NCBI RefSeq assembly: GCF_009828065.1
Contig: NZ_WTYK01000004.1
Span: forward strand, 62,001 to 126,000
Length of the DNA: 64,000 nucleotides
Source of the DNA: Croceibacterium soli
Lineage (GTDB): Bacteria > Pseudomonadota > Alphaproteobacteria > Sphingomonadales > Sphingomonadaceae
Reading direction: 5' to 3'
Shown: positions 51,853 through 61,314 of the stretch, one piece after another
How the letters are laid out: each line of letters begins with the position of its first letter
Position numbering within the stretch: position 1 is the first letter of the stretch
The notes under the pieces: generated by a model
Databases searched by the model: none
What the model was told of the DNA's origin: nothing
What the model saw: only the letters and a program-made list of their open reading frames with translations
Program-made: the position numbers and the translations under genes

Positions 51853-51871
51853 AATGCAAGCTATTCTCAAT
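51853..51871. promoter_or_regulatory. Second, weaker Fur-box-like sequence
   Basis: AATGCAAGCTATTCTCAAT agrees with a symmetric AATGAGAATGATTCTCATT Fur-type box at 13 of 19 positions by hand count. Its right half ATTCTCA is a good half-site. Confidence 0.45.
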
Positions 51872-51989
51872 AAGTGAGTAGAAGTAGCTAGGCGGGTGGG
51901 GCGCGGAACCGAACCGGGCGGTGGTGCGCTTGTCCCAGCGGGATCAAACCTCCACCGACCACCATGCTTCGAGAGCGACGGAGACAGCG

Positions 51990-53612
51990 ATGACTTCTCA
52001 TGAACAGCAGCCACTCACTTCCAGCGGCGCTCAGGAGAAGGCTGCCGAAGCGGGCCAGGAAGGCGCGAGCTTCGCCGATAAGGTCGAAACCAATCGCGCG
52101 GAATTCGGTACCGTCCCCCTGTTTATCGAGGGTGAGGAGCGCCAGACCGCGGAGACGTTCCAGGTCTTCGACCCGGGCCGTCCGGAGGACGTCGTCGGTC
52201 ATGCGGCTTCGGCCACCGAAGCCGATGCCTTGGACGCCGTCGCCGCAGCGGACCGGGCGTTTCGCGACTGGGCCCTGCTCGCGCCGGAACAGCGGGCCGA
52301 GCTGCTGATCGACGCGCTCGGCGCGCTGCAGGACGGGCTCGACGAGCGGATCGAACTGCTGGTGCGGGAGAACGGCAAAGTACGGATGGAGGCGACCATC
52401 GAGATGTCGGTGTTCGAGAACCGGTGCCGGCTGGCGGCAGAGCTGGCGGCCGAGGTGTCACGGGTCGTCCATCTCTCGCCGGAACGAGGCCTCCGGCTAG
52501 AGCCGACGGTCGAAGGCGGCATCGAGCGGGCGCGGCCGACGATCCCCTACGTCTCGGAGATCAGCCGGATGCCGGTGGGAGTGGTCACGATCATCGTGCC
52601 GTTCAACTGGCCGCTGGCGATCCTGGCCGCGAGCCTCCCTTACGCTCTCGTCGCCGGCAACACCGTGATCGTGAAGCCGCCGCCCACGACTCCGATCGCC
52701 ACCACGCTGACCCTGGCGAAGCTGGCGAGCAAGCTGCCCCGCGGCGTTCTCAACGTCGTGAGCGGCAGCAACGAGGCGGTGCAGCCGCTGATCGTCGACC
52801 CGCGGGTGCGCAAGGTGGTCTTCACCGGCAGCACCGGCGCGGGCAAGCGGATCATGGAGATGTGCTCCGGCAATCTCGCCCGGGTGACCCTGGAGCTCGG
52901 CGGCAACGATCCGGCGATCCTGCTGGAGGACGTCGAGCTGAACGACGCCGCCTTCGGAAGGCTGGTGACGGCGGGCTTCCTCACCACTGGGCAGGTGTGC
53001 ATGGCGGCCAAGCGGATATACGTGCATCGGTCCCGCTTCGACGAGCTGGTCGAAGGCATGTCGGCGGTGCTTTCCACCTACAGGATCGGCCATGGGCTCG
53101 ACCCGCAGACCACGATGGGGCCGCTCAACAGCAAGGCCCAGCGCGATTACGTGCAGCAGCTGCGCCGCGAAGCCGAGGCCGCAGGGCACGAGGTTCGCGA
53201 ATTCGGAAAGCTGTCGGACGAAGCGGCGGGCGGCAACGGCTACTACCTGAAGCCGTCGCTGGTCCTCGCCCCCGACCCGGCCCTGGGCGTCGTCGACCAG
53301 GAGCAGTTCGGCCCGATCATGCCGATCCTGCCGTTCGATGATGTCGAGCCGCTGGTCGAAAGCGTGAACAACCACTGGTCGGGCCTATGCTCGTCCGTCT
53401 GGAGCGCGGACGTGGAGCGGGCCGCCGAGATCGGCCGCCGCCTGCGCACCGGCACGACCTGGATCAACAACGCCAATGCGGTGACACAGGACGACCGCGC
53501 CCCGTTCGGCGGCTTCCGGATGAGCGGCGTCGGGCGTGAACTGGGGCTCGACGGCATCCTGGCTTTCACCGAACCGCACACGCTGACTTTCGCGGCGGGG
53601 GATCACCACTGA
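51990..53612 (+). CDS. NAD(P)-dependent aldehyde dehydrogenase
   Basis: This 540-residue ALDH-superfamily enzyme has cofactor-binding 'VVTIIVPFNWPLAILAASLP' and 'FTGSTGAGKRIMEM', the Glu motif 'TLELGGNDPAILLED' and the catalytic Cys in 'TTGQVCMAAKRIYVH'. It has about 40 extra hydrophilic residues at the N-terminus compared with typical 480-500-residue members. It oxidises an aldehyde to its acid; the substrate is unknown. The ATG at 51990 follows GGAGACAGCG. It is divergent from the iron operon. Confidence 0.92.
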   Translation: MTSHEQQPLTSSGAQEKAAEAGQEGASFADKVETNRAEFGTVPLFIEGEERQTAETFQVFDPGRPEDVVGHAASATEADALDAVAAADRAFRDWALLAPEQRAELLIDALGALQDGLDERIELLVRENGKVRMEATIEMSVFENRCRLAAELAAEVSRVVHLSPERGLRLEPTVEGGIERARPTIPYVSEISRMPVGVVTIIVPFNWPLAILAASLPYALVAGNTVIVKPPPTTPIATTLTLAKLASKLPRGVLNVVSGSNEAVQPLIVDPRVRKVVFTGSTGAGKRIMEMCSGNLARVTLELGGNDPAILLEDVELNDAAFGRLVTAGFLTTGQVCMAAKRIYVHRSRFDELVEGMSAVLSTYRIGHGLDPQTTMGPLNSKAQRDYVQQLRREAEAAGHEVREFGKLSDEAAGGNGYYLKPSLVLAPDPALGVVDQEQFGPIMPILPFDDVEPLVESVNNHWSGLCSSVWSADVERAAEIGRRLRTGTTWINNANAVTQDDRAPFGGFRMSGVGRELGLDGILAFTEPHTLTFAAGDHH

Positions 53613-53669
53613 TCGGTCCGCTTCCGCAGTGCCGCCCACCTTTGATGCCCTGATCCCGGGGCCGACGGA

Positions 53670-55184
53670 ATGATAAGCCTCGCGCCGCAAGCGACCATAA
53701 CCGACGAAGAGCGGGAACGCGGGATCAAGCTCCTCGTCCGGGAAGCCGCGTATTCCAGCGGTGGTGTCGCGCTAACCAGCGGCGTGATCCTGACCGCCTT
53801 CGCGCTTCATCTCGGCGCTTCCAACCTGTGGGTCGGCCTGCTGGCGAGCGCCCCGTTCCTGACGCAGCTGATCCAGGTGCCCGCCATCCTGGTGGTGGAG
53901 CGCCTGCGCCAGCGCAAGCGCCTCTGCGTGGTCACCAGCGTGATCAGCCGGCTCATGCTCCTGCCGATGGCAGCCACGGCATTCTACACCGGGTTCGGCC
54001 CGCTGCTGGTCTTCCTACTGGCACAGTACTTCCTGTGCGGCCTGGGCGCGGTCGGCGGCTGTGCCTGGAACGGCTGGCTGCGGGATCTGGCACCGGAAGA
54101 GCGGCTCGGCCGGGTGTTCGCGCGCAGGACCGCGTGGAGCGCCGCCGTGAGCCTGTTCACCGGGATCGCCGCCGCCCTGATCATGGAAGGAACCCCGGAA
54201 GGATCGACCGAGCGCAGCATGGCCTTCGCCGCGATGTTCGTGGTCGGCTGCGTAACCGGTCTGCTGAGCGCACACATCGTCGCGCGGATGCCGGAGCCGG
54301 TCATGCCCGCGCCGAGCGAGCGGCTGAGCCTGACCAGCCTGCTGCGTGCGCCGATGTCGGACAACAACTTCAAGCGGCTGATGATCTTCGTGATGACCTG
54401 GCAGTTCGCGGTGAACTTCGCGACGCCGTTCTTCACCGTGTTCATCGTCAGGCGGCTGGGCTTCGACGTTAGCCTGGTGATGGTGCTCGGCGCGGTCAGC
54501 CAGCTTGCCAACCTCGTGGCGCTCAGGACCTGGGGCCAGCTGAGCGACAGGTTCTCCAACAAGTCCGTGCTCAGGGTCGCGGCGCCGGCCTACATCTTCG
54601 GCATCGTCGCGATGATCGGCGCTTCGCAGTCGAGCAACGAGACTTTCGTGGTGACCTGGCTGACCGTGCTGCACGTGCTGATGGGCGCCTCGGTTGCCGG
54701 GGTCACGCTCGCTTCCACCAACATCGCGCTCAAGCTTTCGCCGAAAGGCTCGGCCACCGCCTACCTCGCCACGAACGCGCTGGCGACGTCGGCGGCTGCG
54801 GGCCTGGCGCCGATCGTCGGCGGGCTGCTGGCGGATTTCTTTGCGGCGCGGAAGATCGAGTTGATCGTGCGCTGGACCAGCCCGAGCGCGAACCTGGCGC
54901 TGCCGCTGACTCTGAGCCACTGGGACTTCTATTTCCTGCTGTCCGGACTGATCGGCCTTTATGCGATCCACCATCTCAGCCTGGTGAAGGAGGAGGGCGA
55001 AATTCATCATACCGCGCTGGTCGAGGAAGTCCTGGCGCGGGCCCGCCGGACGGCGCGGAACGCTTCGAGCGTGGCCGGCCTGCGCGCCGCGACGGAGCTG
55101 CCAGGCGCCCTTGTCCGCGACGCCACCGTGCGTTTCCGGCTGCTGCGCGCGCAGCGGAACAAGGAAAGCGGTACGGCGAGTTGA
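53670..55184 (+). CDS. MFS-type membrane transporter
   Basis: This 504-residue protein has about twelve hydrophobic helices in the pattern of the major facilitator superfamily, with loop motifs such as 'VVERLRQRKRLCVVTSVISR' and 'TWGQLSDRFSNKSVLRV'. The C-terminal 70 residues are hydrophilic. It lies 57 bp after the aldehyde dehydrogenase gene on the same strand. The substrate cannot be deduced. Confidence 0.82.
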   Translation: MISLAPQATITDEERERGIKLLVREAAYSSGGVALTSGVILTAFALHLGASNLWVGLLASAPFLTQLIQVPAILVVERLRQRKRLCVVTSVISRLMLLPMAATAFYTGFGPLLVFLLAQYFLCGLGAVGGCAWNGWLRDLAPEERLGRVFARRTAWSAAVSLFTGIAAALIMEGTPEGSTERSMAFAAMFVVGCVTGLLSAHIVARMPEPVMPAPSERLSLTSLLRAPMSDNNFKRLMIFVMTWQFAVNFATPFFTVFIVRRLGFDVSLVMVLGAVSQLANLVALRTWGQLSDRFSNKSVLRVAAPAYIFGIVAMIGASQSSNETFVVTWLTVLHVLMGASVAGVTLASTNIALKLSPKGSATAYLATNALATSAAAGLAPIVGGLLADFFAARKIELIVRWTSPSANLALPLTLSHWDFYFLLSGLIGLYAIHHLSLVKEEGEIHHTALVEEVLARARRTARNASSVAGLRAATELPGALVRDATVRFRLLRAQRNKESGTAS

Positions 55185-55309
55185 CGACGGTTCAGGCGCA
55201 GATCGCGAGCGAGCGCCCCTCCCCTACCCTCCAGGAAATCGTCGTGCTTCGGAGCCTATCGGTCCGATCAGACCTTCCAATTTGCACCGGCATCGCCCAC
55301 ATTGCTGCG

Positions 55310-55651
55310 ATGCAACACAAAGATGGAAGCGAACGCGCTCCGCTACCCAGCGACGCGGTCAGGCTGGCTATGATGGAAGCGGTCGCGGGCAAGCTGCTGG
55401 TTACGGCGACTTACAACGGGCGGGAGATGACGCTGGCCCCGCACACGCTGATCCTGCGGCACGGCGAGATGTACGCCGGCGCTCTCAACCTCGACAAGAC
55501 CTGGCGCTCCGACGAAAGCCCGCGGCTCGGTTACTTCAAGCTGGCGGGTCTGAGCGACGTCACGGTGACGCGGAAGCAGTTCGAGCCCATAGCCGGGTTC
55601 CAGGACACGGTTCCGCAGGCCGACGATCAGCTCGTTCTCGCGGTCGCCTGA
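55310..55651 (+). CDS. Small WYL-like or unknown protein
   Basis: This hypothetical protein is about 113 residues from the ATG at 55310; a TTG at 55181, overlapping the MFS gene stop, would give 156. The core 'GKLLVTATYNGREMTLAPHT' and 'LILRHGEMYAGALNLDKTWR' resembles the beta-barrel of WYL ligand-sensing domains, but no DNA-binding part is present. The start has no clear ribosome site. Function is unknown. Confidence 0.6.
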   Translation: MQHKDGSERAPLPSDAVRLAMMEAVAGKLLVTATYNGREMTLAPHTLILRHGEMYAGALNLDKTWRSDESPRLGYFKLAGLSDVTVTRKQFEPIAGFQDTVPQADDQLVLAVA

Positions 55652-55902
55652 CGGGCGCCGTTCGCCAACGGATCGGCGGTATCGCCGCCGCCCCATCGGC
55701 AATCGACGCGACAGCCGGGCTGGACGCCGCCGCATTCGCGATACATGGGGCCACCCACTCGCCGGTGTGCGAGCTATCGCGCCTGCAACCCGTGCAGCCG
55801 GAGAGGCCCCACACCAAGTTCGTGGACATGAATTTCAAGCTAGCGATCGCCGCGGACCGAGTTGGGCCCAGGATCGTTCAACGACTTAAGGAGCAAGGAT
55901 AG

Positions 55903-56247
55903 ATGAAGGGTTTCAAGGAGCCGAGTTTCCAGGACAGGGCGGCCGCTTCGGCCCGGGCCAAGACCACCGCACTGGAAAAGCTCAAGTCGGCACCCAAGCT
56001 GGACGAGGCCCAGCTGGCCGAGCGAGCCGCCCGCGCCGCGGAGCGCGAGGCGAAGGCAGCCGCCAAGCGCGAGGCCAAGCAAGAGGCCCAGCGCCTGGAG
56101 CGCGAGCAAGCGCTGCAGGCGAAGAAGGAGCAGGAGCTCGCGGCGGAGCAGGAGCGGCTCAAGGCCGCGGCACCGGTTCGCACCGAAGCGGAGCTCAAGG
56201 CTGCGCGCGACGCGCGCTATGCCGCACGGAAGAAGCGCAAGAAGTAG
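55903..56247 (+). CDS. DUF6481-like small basic coiled-coil protein
   Basis: This 114-residue highly charged protein starts 'MKGFKEPSFQDRAAASARAK'. It continues as an Ala/Glu/Lys/Arg-rich helix suited to coiled-coil formation and ends KKRKK. The N-terminus matches what I recall of DUF6481 proteins of sphingomonads; function is unknown. AAGGAGCAAGGATAG places a strong ribosome site before the ATG. A histidine kinase gene follows on the same strand. Confidence 0.8.
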   Translation: MKGFKEPSFQDRAAASARAKTTALEKLKSAPKLDEAQLAERAARAAEREAKAAAKREAKQEAQRLEREQALQAKKEQELAAEQERLKAAAPVRTEAELKAARDARYAARKKRKK

Positions 56248-56320
56248 AGGCAGAGCAGACGATCGGCGCACTTCGTCCTCTCCGCTGGACGAAGGAACGC
56301 AGTTGAGGTTACCGTTGGCT

Positions 56321-57835
56321 ATGGATCCGGCAGATCATGTGCTCCTCCCGCCCGAGCTGTCGCCGATCCTGGAAACCGTGCTCGACGCCGTGGTCGTGGT
56401 CACGATCGAGGGGCGGGTCATCGGCTGGAACACGGTTGCCGAGGAGATCTTCGGCTGGCCTGCGCGGGAGGCCCTGGGCCGCGCCCTTTCCGATCTCATC
56501 ATCCCGCCGCAGCACCGGGAAGCGCACGACCAGGGCATCAAGCGCCTGATCGCCGGCGCGCCGCCGCGCGTGCTCAACCGGCGGATCGAAATATCCGCGT
56601 TGCGGGCCGACGGATCGGAGTTCCCGGTCGAGCTGTCGATCACCTCGGTAAACACTTCCGGCGGGCCCGTGTTCGTCGGGTTCCTGCGCGACATCACCCA
56701 GCGCAAGCTGGCCGAGGAGGTGCTGCGCCGGCAGTCGATCGAATCCCGGCTGATGTTCGACCTGGCGACGATGGCGACGCAGGCGGAATCGTTCGAGGAG
56801 GCGCTCGCGGAAGGCTTGGCGGCGATCTGCCGCCTGTCGGGCTGGCCGGTCGGGCACGCGTTTACCGTGCTCGGACAGGATCCCGGCAGGCTGATATCGA
56901 CCGACATCTGGCACGAGGCCGAACCGGGGGCGGCCGAGGCGATGCGCGAAGCGACCGAGGCGGTCGCCTGGGACATCGGCGTGGGGCTGCCTGGCACGAT
57001 CCTGCGCACCGGCGAGCCGCTGTGGCTGACCGATACCGACCACGAGCTCAACTTCTTCCGCAAGACGGCAGGCTTCCGCGCCGGGTTCGGCTTCCCGCTG
57101 ACCTGCGAGGGGCGGGTCATCGCCATCCTGGAGTTCTTCTCCAGGTCTCCCGAGAAACCCAATCCCGAACTCCTGCTGACGGTCCGCACCCTGGGCGAAC
57201 AGGTCGGCCGGGTGTTCGAGCGCCGCCGCCGGCAGGACCGTGAGGCTCTGCTCGTCGATGAACTCAATCACCGGGTGAAGAACCTGCTGATGGTGGTGCA
57301 GTCGGTCGCCCGGCAGACGTTCCGCTGGAACCCCTCGCCCGAAGCCGCTCTGACTGCGTTTCTCGGCCGCCTCGCGGCTCTGGCCAAGGCGCATGACCTG
57401 CTGCTCGCTTCGGACTTGCGCGAGGTCGGCCTGCGCGACGTCGTGGAAGGGGCGATCAAGGGTTCCGGCAGCGCGCTCGAACGGTTCAGCATCGACGGCA
57501 GGAACACTCCGGTCCCGGGCAGCTACGCCACGCCGATCGTGCTGGCGGTGCACGAGCTGTGCACGAATTCGGTGAAGTACGGTTCGCTCTCCTCGCCCGA
57601 GGGCGTGGTGCAGCTCAACTGGGGCCGCTCGGACCAAGGGGATCAGTTCGTGTTCGAGTGGCGCGAGATCGGCGGACCAGCCGTTTCACCGCCTTCGCGC
57701 ACGGGGTTCGGATCGATCCTGCTGGGCCGCATGCTGGAGGCCGAACTCGGCGGCAAAGCGGAGATCGAGTACGCCGCAGACGGCTTGCGCTGCCGCTTCA
57801 CCACTCCGGTACCGAACGCCGACCCCGGTCTGTAG
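56321..57835 (+). CDS. HWE-family sensor histidine kinase with PAS and GAF domains
   Basis: This soluble kinase of about 504 residues has a PAS domain (about 14-135) followed by 'VGFLRDITQRKLAEE', a GAF domain (about 150-305), and an HWE transmitter domain. The phospho-acceptor is His317 in LLVDELNHRVKNLL, the N box is 'ELCTNSVKYGSL', and the hallmark WxE is WRE in 'FVFEWREIGGP'. No membrane segment is visible, so it senses a cytoplasmic cue. HWE kinases act in general stress and light responses. The ATG at 56321 lacks a strong ribosome site; a TTG at 56303 has one. Confidence 0.9.
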   Translation: MDPADHVLLPPELSPILETVLDAVVVVTIEGRVIGWNTVAEEIFGWPAREALGRALSDLIIPPQHREAHDQGIKRLIAGAPPRVLNRRIEISALRADGSEFPVELSITSVNTSGGPVFVGFLRDITQRKLAEEVLRRQSIESRLMFDLATMATQAESFEEALAEGLAAICRLSGWPVGHAFTVLGQDPGRLISTDIWHEAEPGAAEAMREATEAVAWDIGVGLPGTILRTGEPLWLTDTDHELNFFRKTAGFRAGFGFPLTCEGRVIAILEFFSRSPEKPNPELLLTVRTLGEQVGRVFERRRRQDREALLVDELNHRVKNLLMVVQSVARQTFRWNPSPEAALTAFLGRLAALAKAHDLLLASDLREVGLRDVVEGAIKGSGSALERFSIDGRNTPVPGSYATPIVLAVHELCTNSVKYGSLSSPEGVVQLNWGRSDQGDQFVFEWREIGGPAVSPPSRTGFGSILLGRMLEAELGGKAEIEYAADGLRCRFTTPVPNADPGL

Positions 57836-57979
57836 GCCGGCGCCTCCTCCTAGCCGCCGCTGCTACCTCTCCAATATTGCACAACCGCACGGAGGCTGCG
57901 GCAGCGGCTTGTCCGCTTTTGATGTCACTTCGACTAACGCGGATTTCCTTTACGCGACTTTCGTGTTAAGCCGAGTCGC

Positions 57980-58618
57980 ATGAAAGATGATGTCACCAAG
58001 AAGCGGCCTTATCGGCAATCGGCTCGGGCTCGCGCCGCGGAAGCAACCGGGGAGCGTATCCTCGACGTGTTCGCCGCGCGGCTGAGCGAAAGCTGGTTCG
58101 ACGAGATCAAGCTGGAGGACGTCGCGTCCGAAGCCGGCGTCACGGTGCAAACCGTCATCCGGCGCTTCGGCGGCAAGGAAGGGCTACTGGAAGCGGTGCA
58201 CGACCGCCTGGGCTGGCAGATCCGCCAGCGGCGCGAAGTGCCCGCCGGCGATGCAGCGGGTGCGGTGTCCGCGCTGGCGACGGATTACGAGGCGGTCGGC
58301 GAACTGGTGTTGCGATCGCTCGCCCAGGAGGAGCGCTATGCCCCGGTAAAGGCAATGACCGACATCGGCCGCAAGATGCACCGCGAATGGATGAGCATCG
58401 CGTTCAAGCCGTGGCTCGACCCGCTTTCCGAAGGCGAGCGGCGGAAGGCAGTGGATGCGCTGGTGGTCGCGGGAGACATCTACGTGTGGAAGCTGATCCG
58501 CAAGGACATGCAGCGGCCGATCGCCGAGTATCGCGCGCTGGTGCAGCGCATGTGCGCCGCCGCGGTGGGCATCCCACATAAGCAATTGTTCAACGACACG
58601 GAGTCGGGAGACGCGTGA
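57980..58618 (+). CDS. TetR/AcrR-family transcriptional regulator
   Basis: This 212-residue regulator has an N-terminal TetR helix-turn-helix (about 22-70) with 'IKLEDVASEAGVTVQTVIRR' and a helical ligand domain. Its stop codon overlaps the start of the glycosyltransferase gene (GTGATGA), so the two are translationally coupled. It probably controls its own operon. The inducer is unknown. Confidence 0.9.
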   Translation: MKDDVTKKRPYRQSARARAAEATGERILDVFAARLSESWFDEIKLEDVASEAGVTVQTVIRRFGGKEGLLEAVHDRLGWQIRQRREVPAGDAAGAVSALATDYEAVGELVLRSLAQEERYAPVKAMTDIGRKMHREWMSIAFKPWLDPLSEGERRKAVDALVVAGDIYVWKLIRKDMQRPIAEYRALVQRMCAAAVGIPHKQLFNDTESGDA

Positions 58619-59925
58619 TGACCTGTGAACGTGTGCTCAGTTTTCTCCTCACCACCTGGGAAGGCGGCGGTTCGGTCGGACCGGCCATGACCGTCGCACG
58701 CAAGCTGCGACAGCACGGCCACAGGATCCGTGTGATGAGTGACCGGTGCAATGAACCCGAGGCCCTGGCGGCCGGCGCCGAGTTCGTGCCGTGGTCCCGG
58801 GCCCCGAGCAGGCCCGATCGCAGCAAGGACAGCGACGTGTTCCGCGACTGGGAAGCCGAAACCCCGCCGGAGCAGATCGGGCGCGTGATCGACCGGATCA
58901 TGGCCGGGCCGGCGCTGGCCTATGCCCAGGACATCATCGAGGAACTGCAGCGGAACCCTGTGGATCTGGTGGTCTCGAGCGAGATGCTGTTCGGCGTGAT
59001 GATCGGCTGCGAGGCGATCGGTCAAAAGCATGCCCTGCTCACCGCCAACATCAACCTGTTCCCGACCCCCGGAGTGCCGCCGCTCGGGCCCGGGCTGCTG
59101 CCCGCGAAGTCCCCGGAGGAGGAGGCGCTGCACGAGGAGATCACCCGGGCGAACCGCCAGTTGTTCGAGCGCGCCCTGCCCCCGGTCAACGCGGCAAGAG
59201 CCGAGTTCGGTCTGCGGCCGCTGGCGAACATCGAAGAACAGTTCGCCTCCGCCGAGCGTATGCTGCTGGGCACGAGCCAGGCCTTCGACTTCGCCCCCGA
59301 GGCAATCCCGCCGCACATCCGCTATGTCGGCCCACAGCTCGACGATCCCGCATGGGCCCCGGACTGGCAATCGCCATGGGGCGAGGACGACCGGCGGCCG
59401 CTGGTGCTGGTCTCCTTCAGCACGAGCTTCCAGGATCATGCCGCGGTGCTGCAGCGGATCGCCGACGCCGCGGCCGACCTGCCGGTCCGCCTGCTAGTGA
59501 CGCTCGGCGCGACGATCGCCCCGAGCCAACTTCGCGCGGCAGCCAATAGCCGCTTGGTCGAGGCTGCGCCCCACAACATGGTGATGCCGCAGGCCTCGCT
59601 CGTCATAACCCATGGCGGGCATGGCACCGTCACCCGCGCGCTGATGCACCGCAAGCCGCTGATCGTCGTGCCCCATGGGCGCGACCAGAACGACAATGCC
59701 GCCCGGGTCGCCGCGCGCGGGGCCGGCCTCGTGCTCGGCGCGCAGAGCTCGGCGGAAGAGTTCGCGGCCGCGATCCAGCAGGTGCTCTCCGAACCCGGCT
59801 TCGGAGCTGCGGCAAGGGCACTGGGCGACAGGGTGGCGGCCGATGCGGAGCATTCCCCGGTCGTTGAGGAGCTCGAGCGGATCGCGCTCCGCCCCTCGGC
59901 ATCCCGCTCCCTTCAGGCGGCCTGA
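58618..59925 (+). CDS. GT1-family (UDP-glucosyl/macrolide-type) glycosyltransferase
   Basis: This 435-residue GT-B glycosyltransferase has an N-terminal acceptor domain beginning 'LSFLLTTWEGGGSVGPAMTV' and a C-terminal donor domain with 'MPQASLVITHGGHGTVTRAL' and 'HRKPLIVVPHGRDQNDNAAR', the UDPGT/MGT motif. Such enzymes glycosylate small molecules, for example in detoxification. Coupling to a TetR regulator fits an inducible modification gene. The ATG at 58618 is preceded by GGGAG. Confidence 0.9.
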   Translation: MTCERVLSFLLTTWEGGGSVGPAMTVARKLRQHGHRIRVMSDRCNEPEALAAGAEFVPWSRAPSRPDRSKDSDVFRDWEAETPPEQIGRVIDRIMAGPALAYAQDIIEELQRNPVDLVVSSEMLFGVMIGCEAIGQKHALLTANINLFPTPGVPPLGPGLLPAKSPEEEALHEEITRANRQLFERALPPVNAARAEFGLRPLANIEEQFASAERMLLGTSQAFDFAPEAIPPHIRYVGPQLDDPAWAPDWQSPWGEDDRRPLVLVSFSTSFQDHAAVLQRIADAAADLPVRLLVTLGATIAPSQLRAAANSRLVEAAPHNMVMPQASLVITHGGHGTVTRALMHRKPLIVVPHGRDQNDNAARVAARGAGLVLGAQSSAEEFAAAIQQVLSEPGFGAAARALGDRVAADAEHSPVVEELERIALRPSASRSLQAA

Positions 59926-59937
59926 GGAGCTCGCCCG

Positions 59938-60357
59938 ATGGCGGATCAACATCGCGGCACGTGCTTCTGCGGCGCTGTCGAAGTGAGCGCCTCGGGAGAG
60001 CCGATCGACATGGGTTACTGCCACTGCGGTTCCTGCCGGGCCTATTCGGGAGCGCCCTTCGTGGCCTTCACGATCTGGCCGGAAGATCGAGTGGAGGTCA
60101 CCGGGCACGTCGGCAGCTACGACAAAGCCGGGACGAGCGAGCGCGTGTTCTGCTCGCGCTGCGGCGGGCACCTGCTGCTGCGTCACCCGCACCTCGGGCT
60201 GACCGACATCCGCGCCGGGATCCTCCCGAGCGTGACGTTCACGCCACGCTCGCACCTGAACTACGCCGCGCGGGTGATGCCGGTGCGGGACGGGTTGCCG
60301 AAGTTCAGCGATATGCCGGTGGAGATCGGCGGATCGGGCGAGTTGATAGTCGAGTGA
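59938..60357 (+). CDS. GFA (CENP-V/Gfa) zinc-domain protein
   Basis: This 139-residue protein has the GFA fold's zinc-binding cysteines: 'GTCFCGAVEV', 'GYCHCGSCRAYSGAPF' and 'FCSRCGGHLLL'. The family was named for glutathione-dependent formaldehyde activation, but many members have no proven activity. It lies 12 bp after the glycosyltransferase on the same strand. Confidence 0.92.
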   Translation: MADQHRGTCFCGAVEVSASGEPIDMGYCHCGSCRAYSGAPFVAFTIWPEDRVEVTGHVGSYDKAGTSERVFCSRCGGHLLLRHPHLGLTDIRAGILPSVTFTPRSHLNYAARVMPVRDGLPKFSDMPVEIGGSGELIVE

Positions 60358-60372
60358 AGCAATCCCGAGCCG

Positions 60373-61104
60373 CTAGAAATCCTGCACGGTGGGCCGAAGG
60401 ACGATCTCGTTGACGTCCACATCGGCCGGTTCGGCAATGGCGAAGGCGATCGCGCGGGCCACCGAGTCGGACGGGATGGCGATTTCGTAGAACGCGTTGA
60501 CGCCTTGCGCCGCTTCGGCGTGCGAAGTGCCCTGCTTCAGTTCGGTGTCGACCGCTCCGGGCGAGATCGTCGTCACCCGGATGGCCCCGCCGACTTCGTG
60601 CCGCAGCCCTTCGGAGATCGCCCGTACCGCGAACTTGGTGCCGGAGTAGACCGTTCCGCCCGGGCTGAAGACCTTCACGCCGGCGACCGACGAGATGTTG
60701 ATGAAGTGGCCGGAGCCCTGCTCCTCGAAGATCGGCAGCGCCGCGGCGATGCCGTAAAGCACCCCCTTGATGTTGATGTCGATCATCCGGTCCCACTCGT
60801 CGACCTGGGTGGCCGACATGGGCGCGATCGCCATCAGCCCCGCGTTGTTGACCAGCACGTCGATCCGCCCGAACCGCTCGCGCGCCGCCTCCACGAAAGC
60901 CTGCACTCCGGCCTGGCTGGTGACGTCGACCACGGCATAGCCGGCGTTCTCGCCGATCTCCCCGACGATGCGCTTGAGGTTCTCCTCTCGCCGGGCGCCG
61001 AGGAACACTTTCGCGCCGCGGGAGGCGAGCAGCCGGGCGGTCGCTTCGCCGAGGCCGGAGGAAGCGCCGGTGATCACAACGACCTTGCCTTCGATGTCTG
61101 TCAC
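60373..61104 (-). CDS. Short-chain dehydrogenase/reductase
   Basis: This 243-residue SDR oxidoreductase has the Rossmann motif 'VVITGASSGLGEATARLLAS', 'VNNAG' near residue 84 and the catalytic Ser-Tyr-Lys as 'ISSVAG' and 'YSGTKFAVRA'. The substrate is unknown; it is close to the common NADP(H)-dependent group of bacterial 'SDR family' proteins. The GTG at 61104 has AGGAGACGATC before it; in-frame ATGs further upstream lack family sequence. Confidence 0.92.
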   Translation of the reverse strand: MTDIEGKVVVITGASSGLGEATARLLASRGAKVFLGARREENLKRIVGEIGENAGYAVVDVTSQAGVQAFVEAARERFGRIDVLVNNAGLMAIAPMSATQVDEWDRMIDINIKGVLYGIAAALPIFEEQGSGHFINISSVAGVKVFSPGGTVYSGTKFAVRAISEGLRHEVGGAIRVTTISPGAVDTELKQGTSHAEAAQGVNAFYEIAIPSDSVARAIAFAIAEPADVDVNEIVLRPTVQDF

Positions 61105-61314
61105 GATCGTCTCCTGAAGCTGGCCGCAGCCGGTGGCGGCGTGGGTGCCGAATGCCGTTCGGACGCGCCGGCCTGGAAGCTCAGGTAATGGCTGCCGGCG
61201 GGACAGGTTCCCCCGGGCCGATCGCTGCAATCGTATGACGGTATCGCCGCCGACTTCATCGGAACGTCGCAGGAATATCATACCGCGGTAGCATAGCGGG
61301 CTTATCATGCCGCC

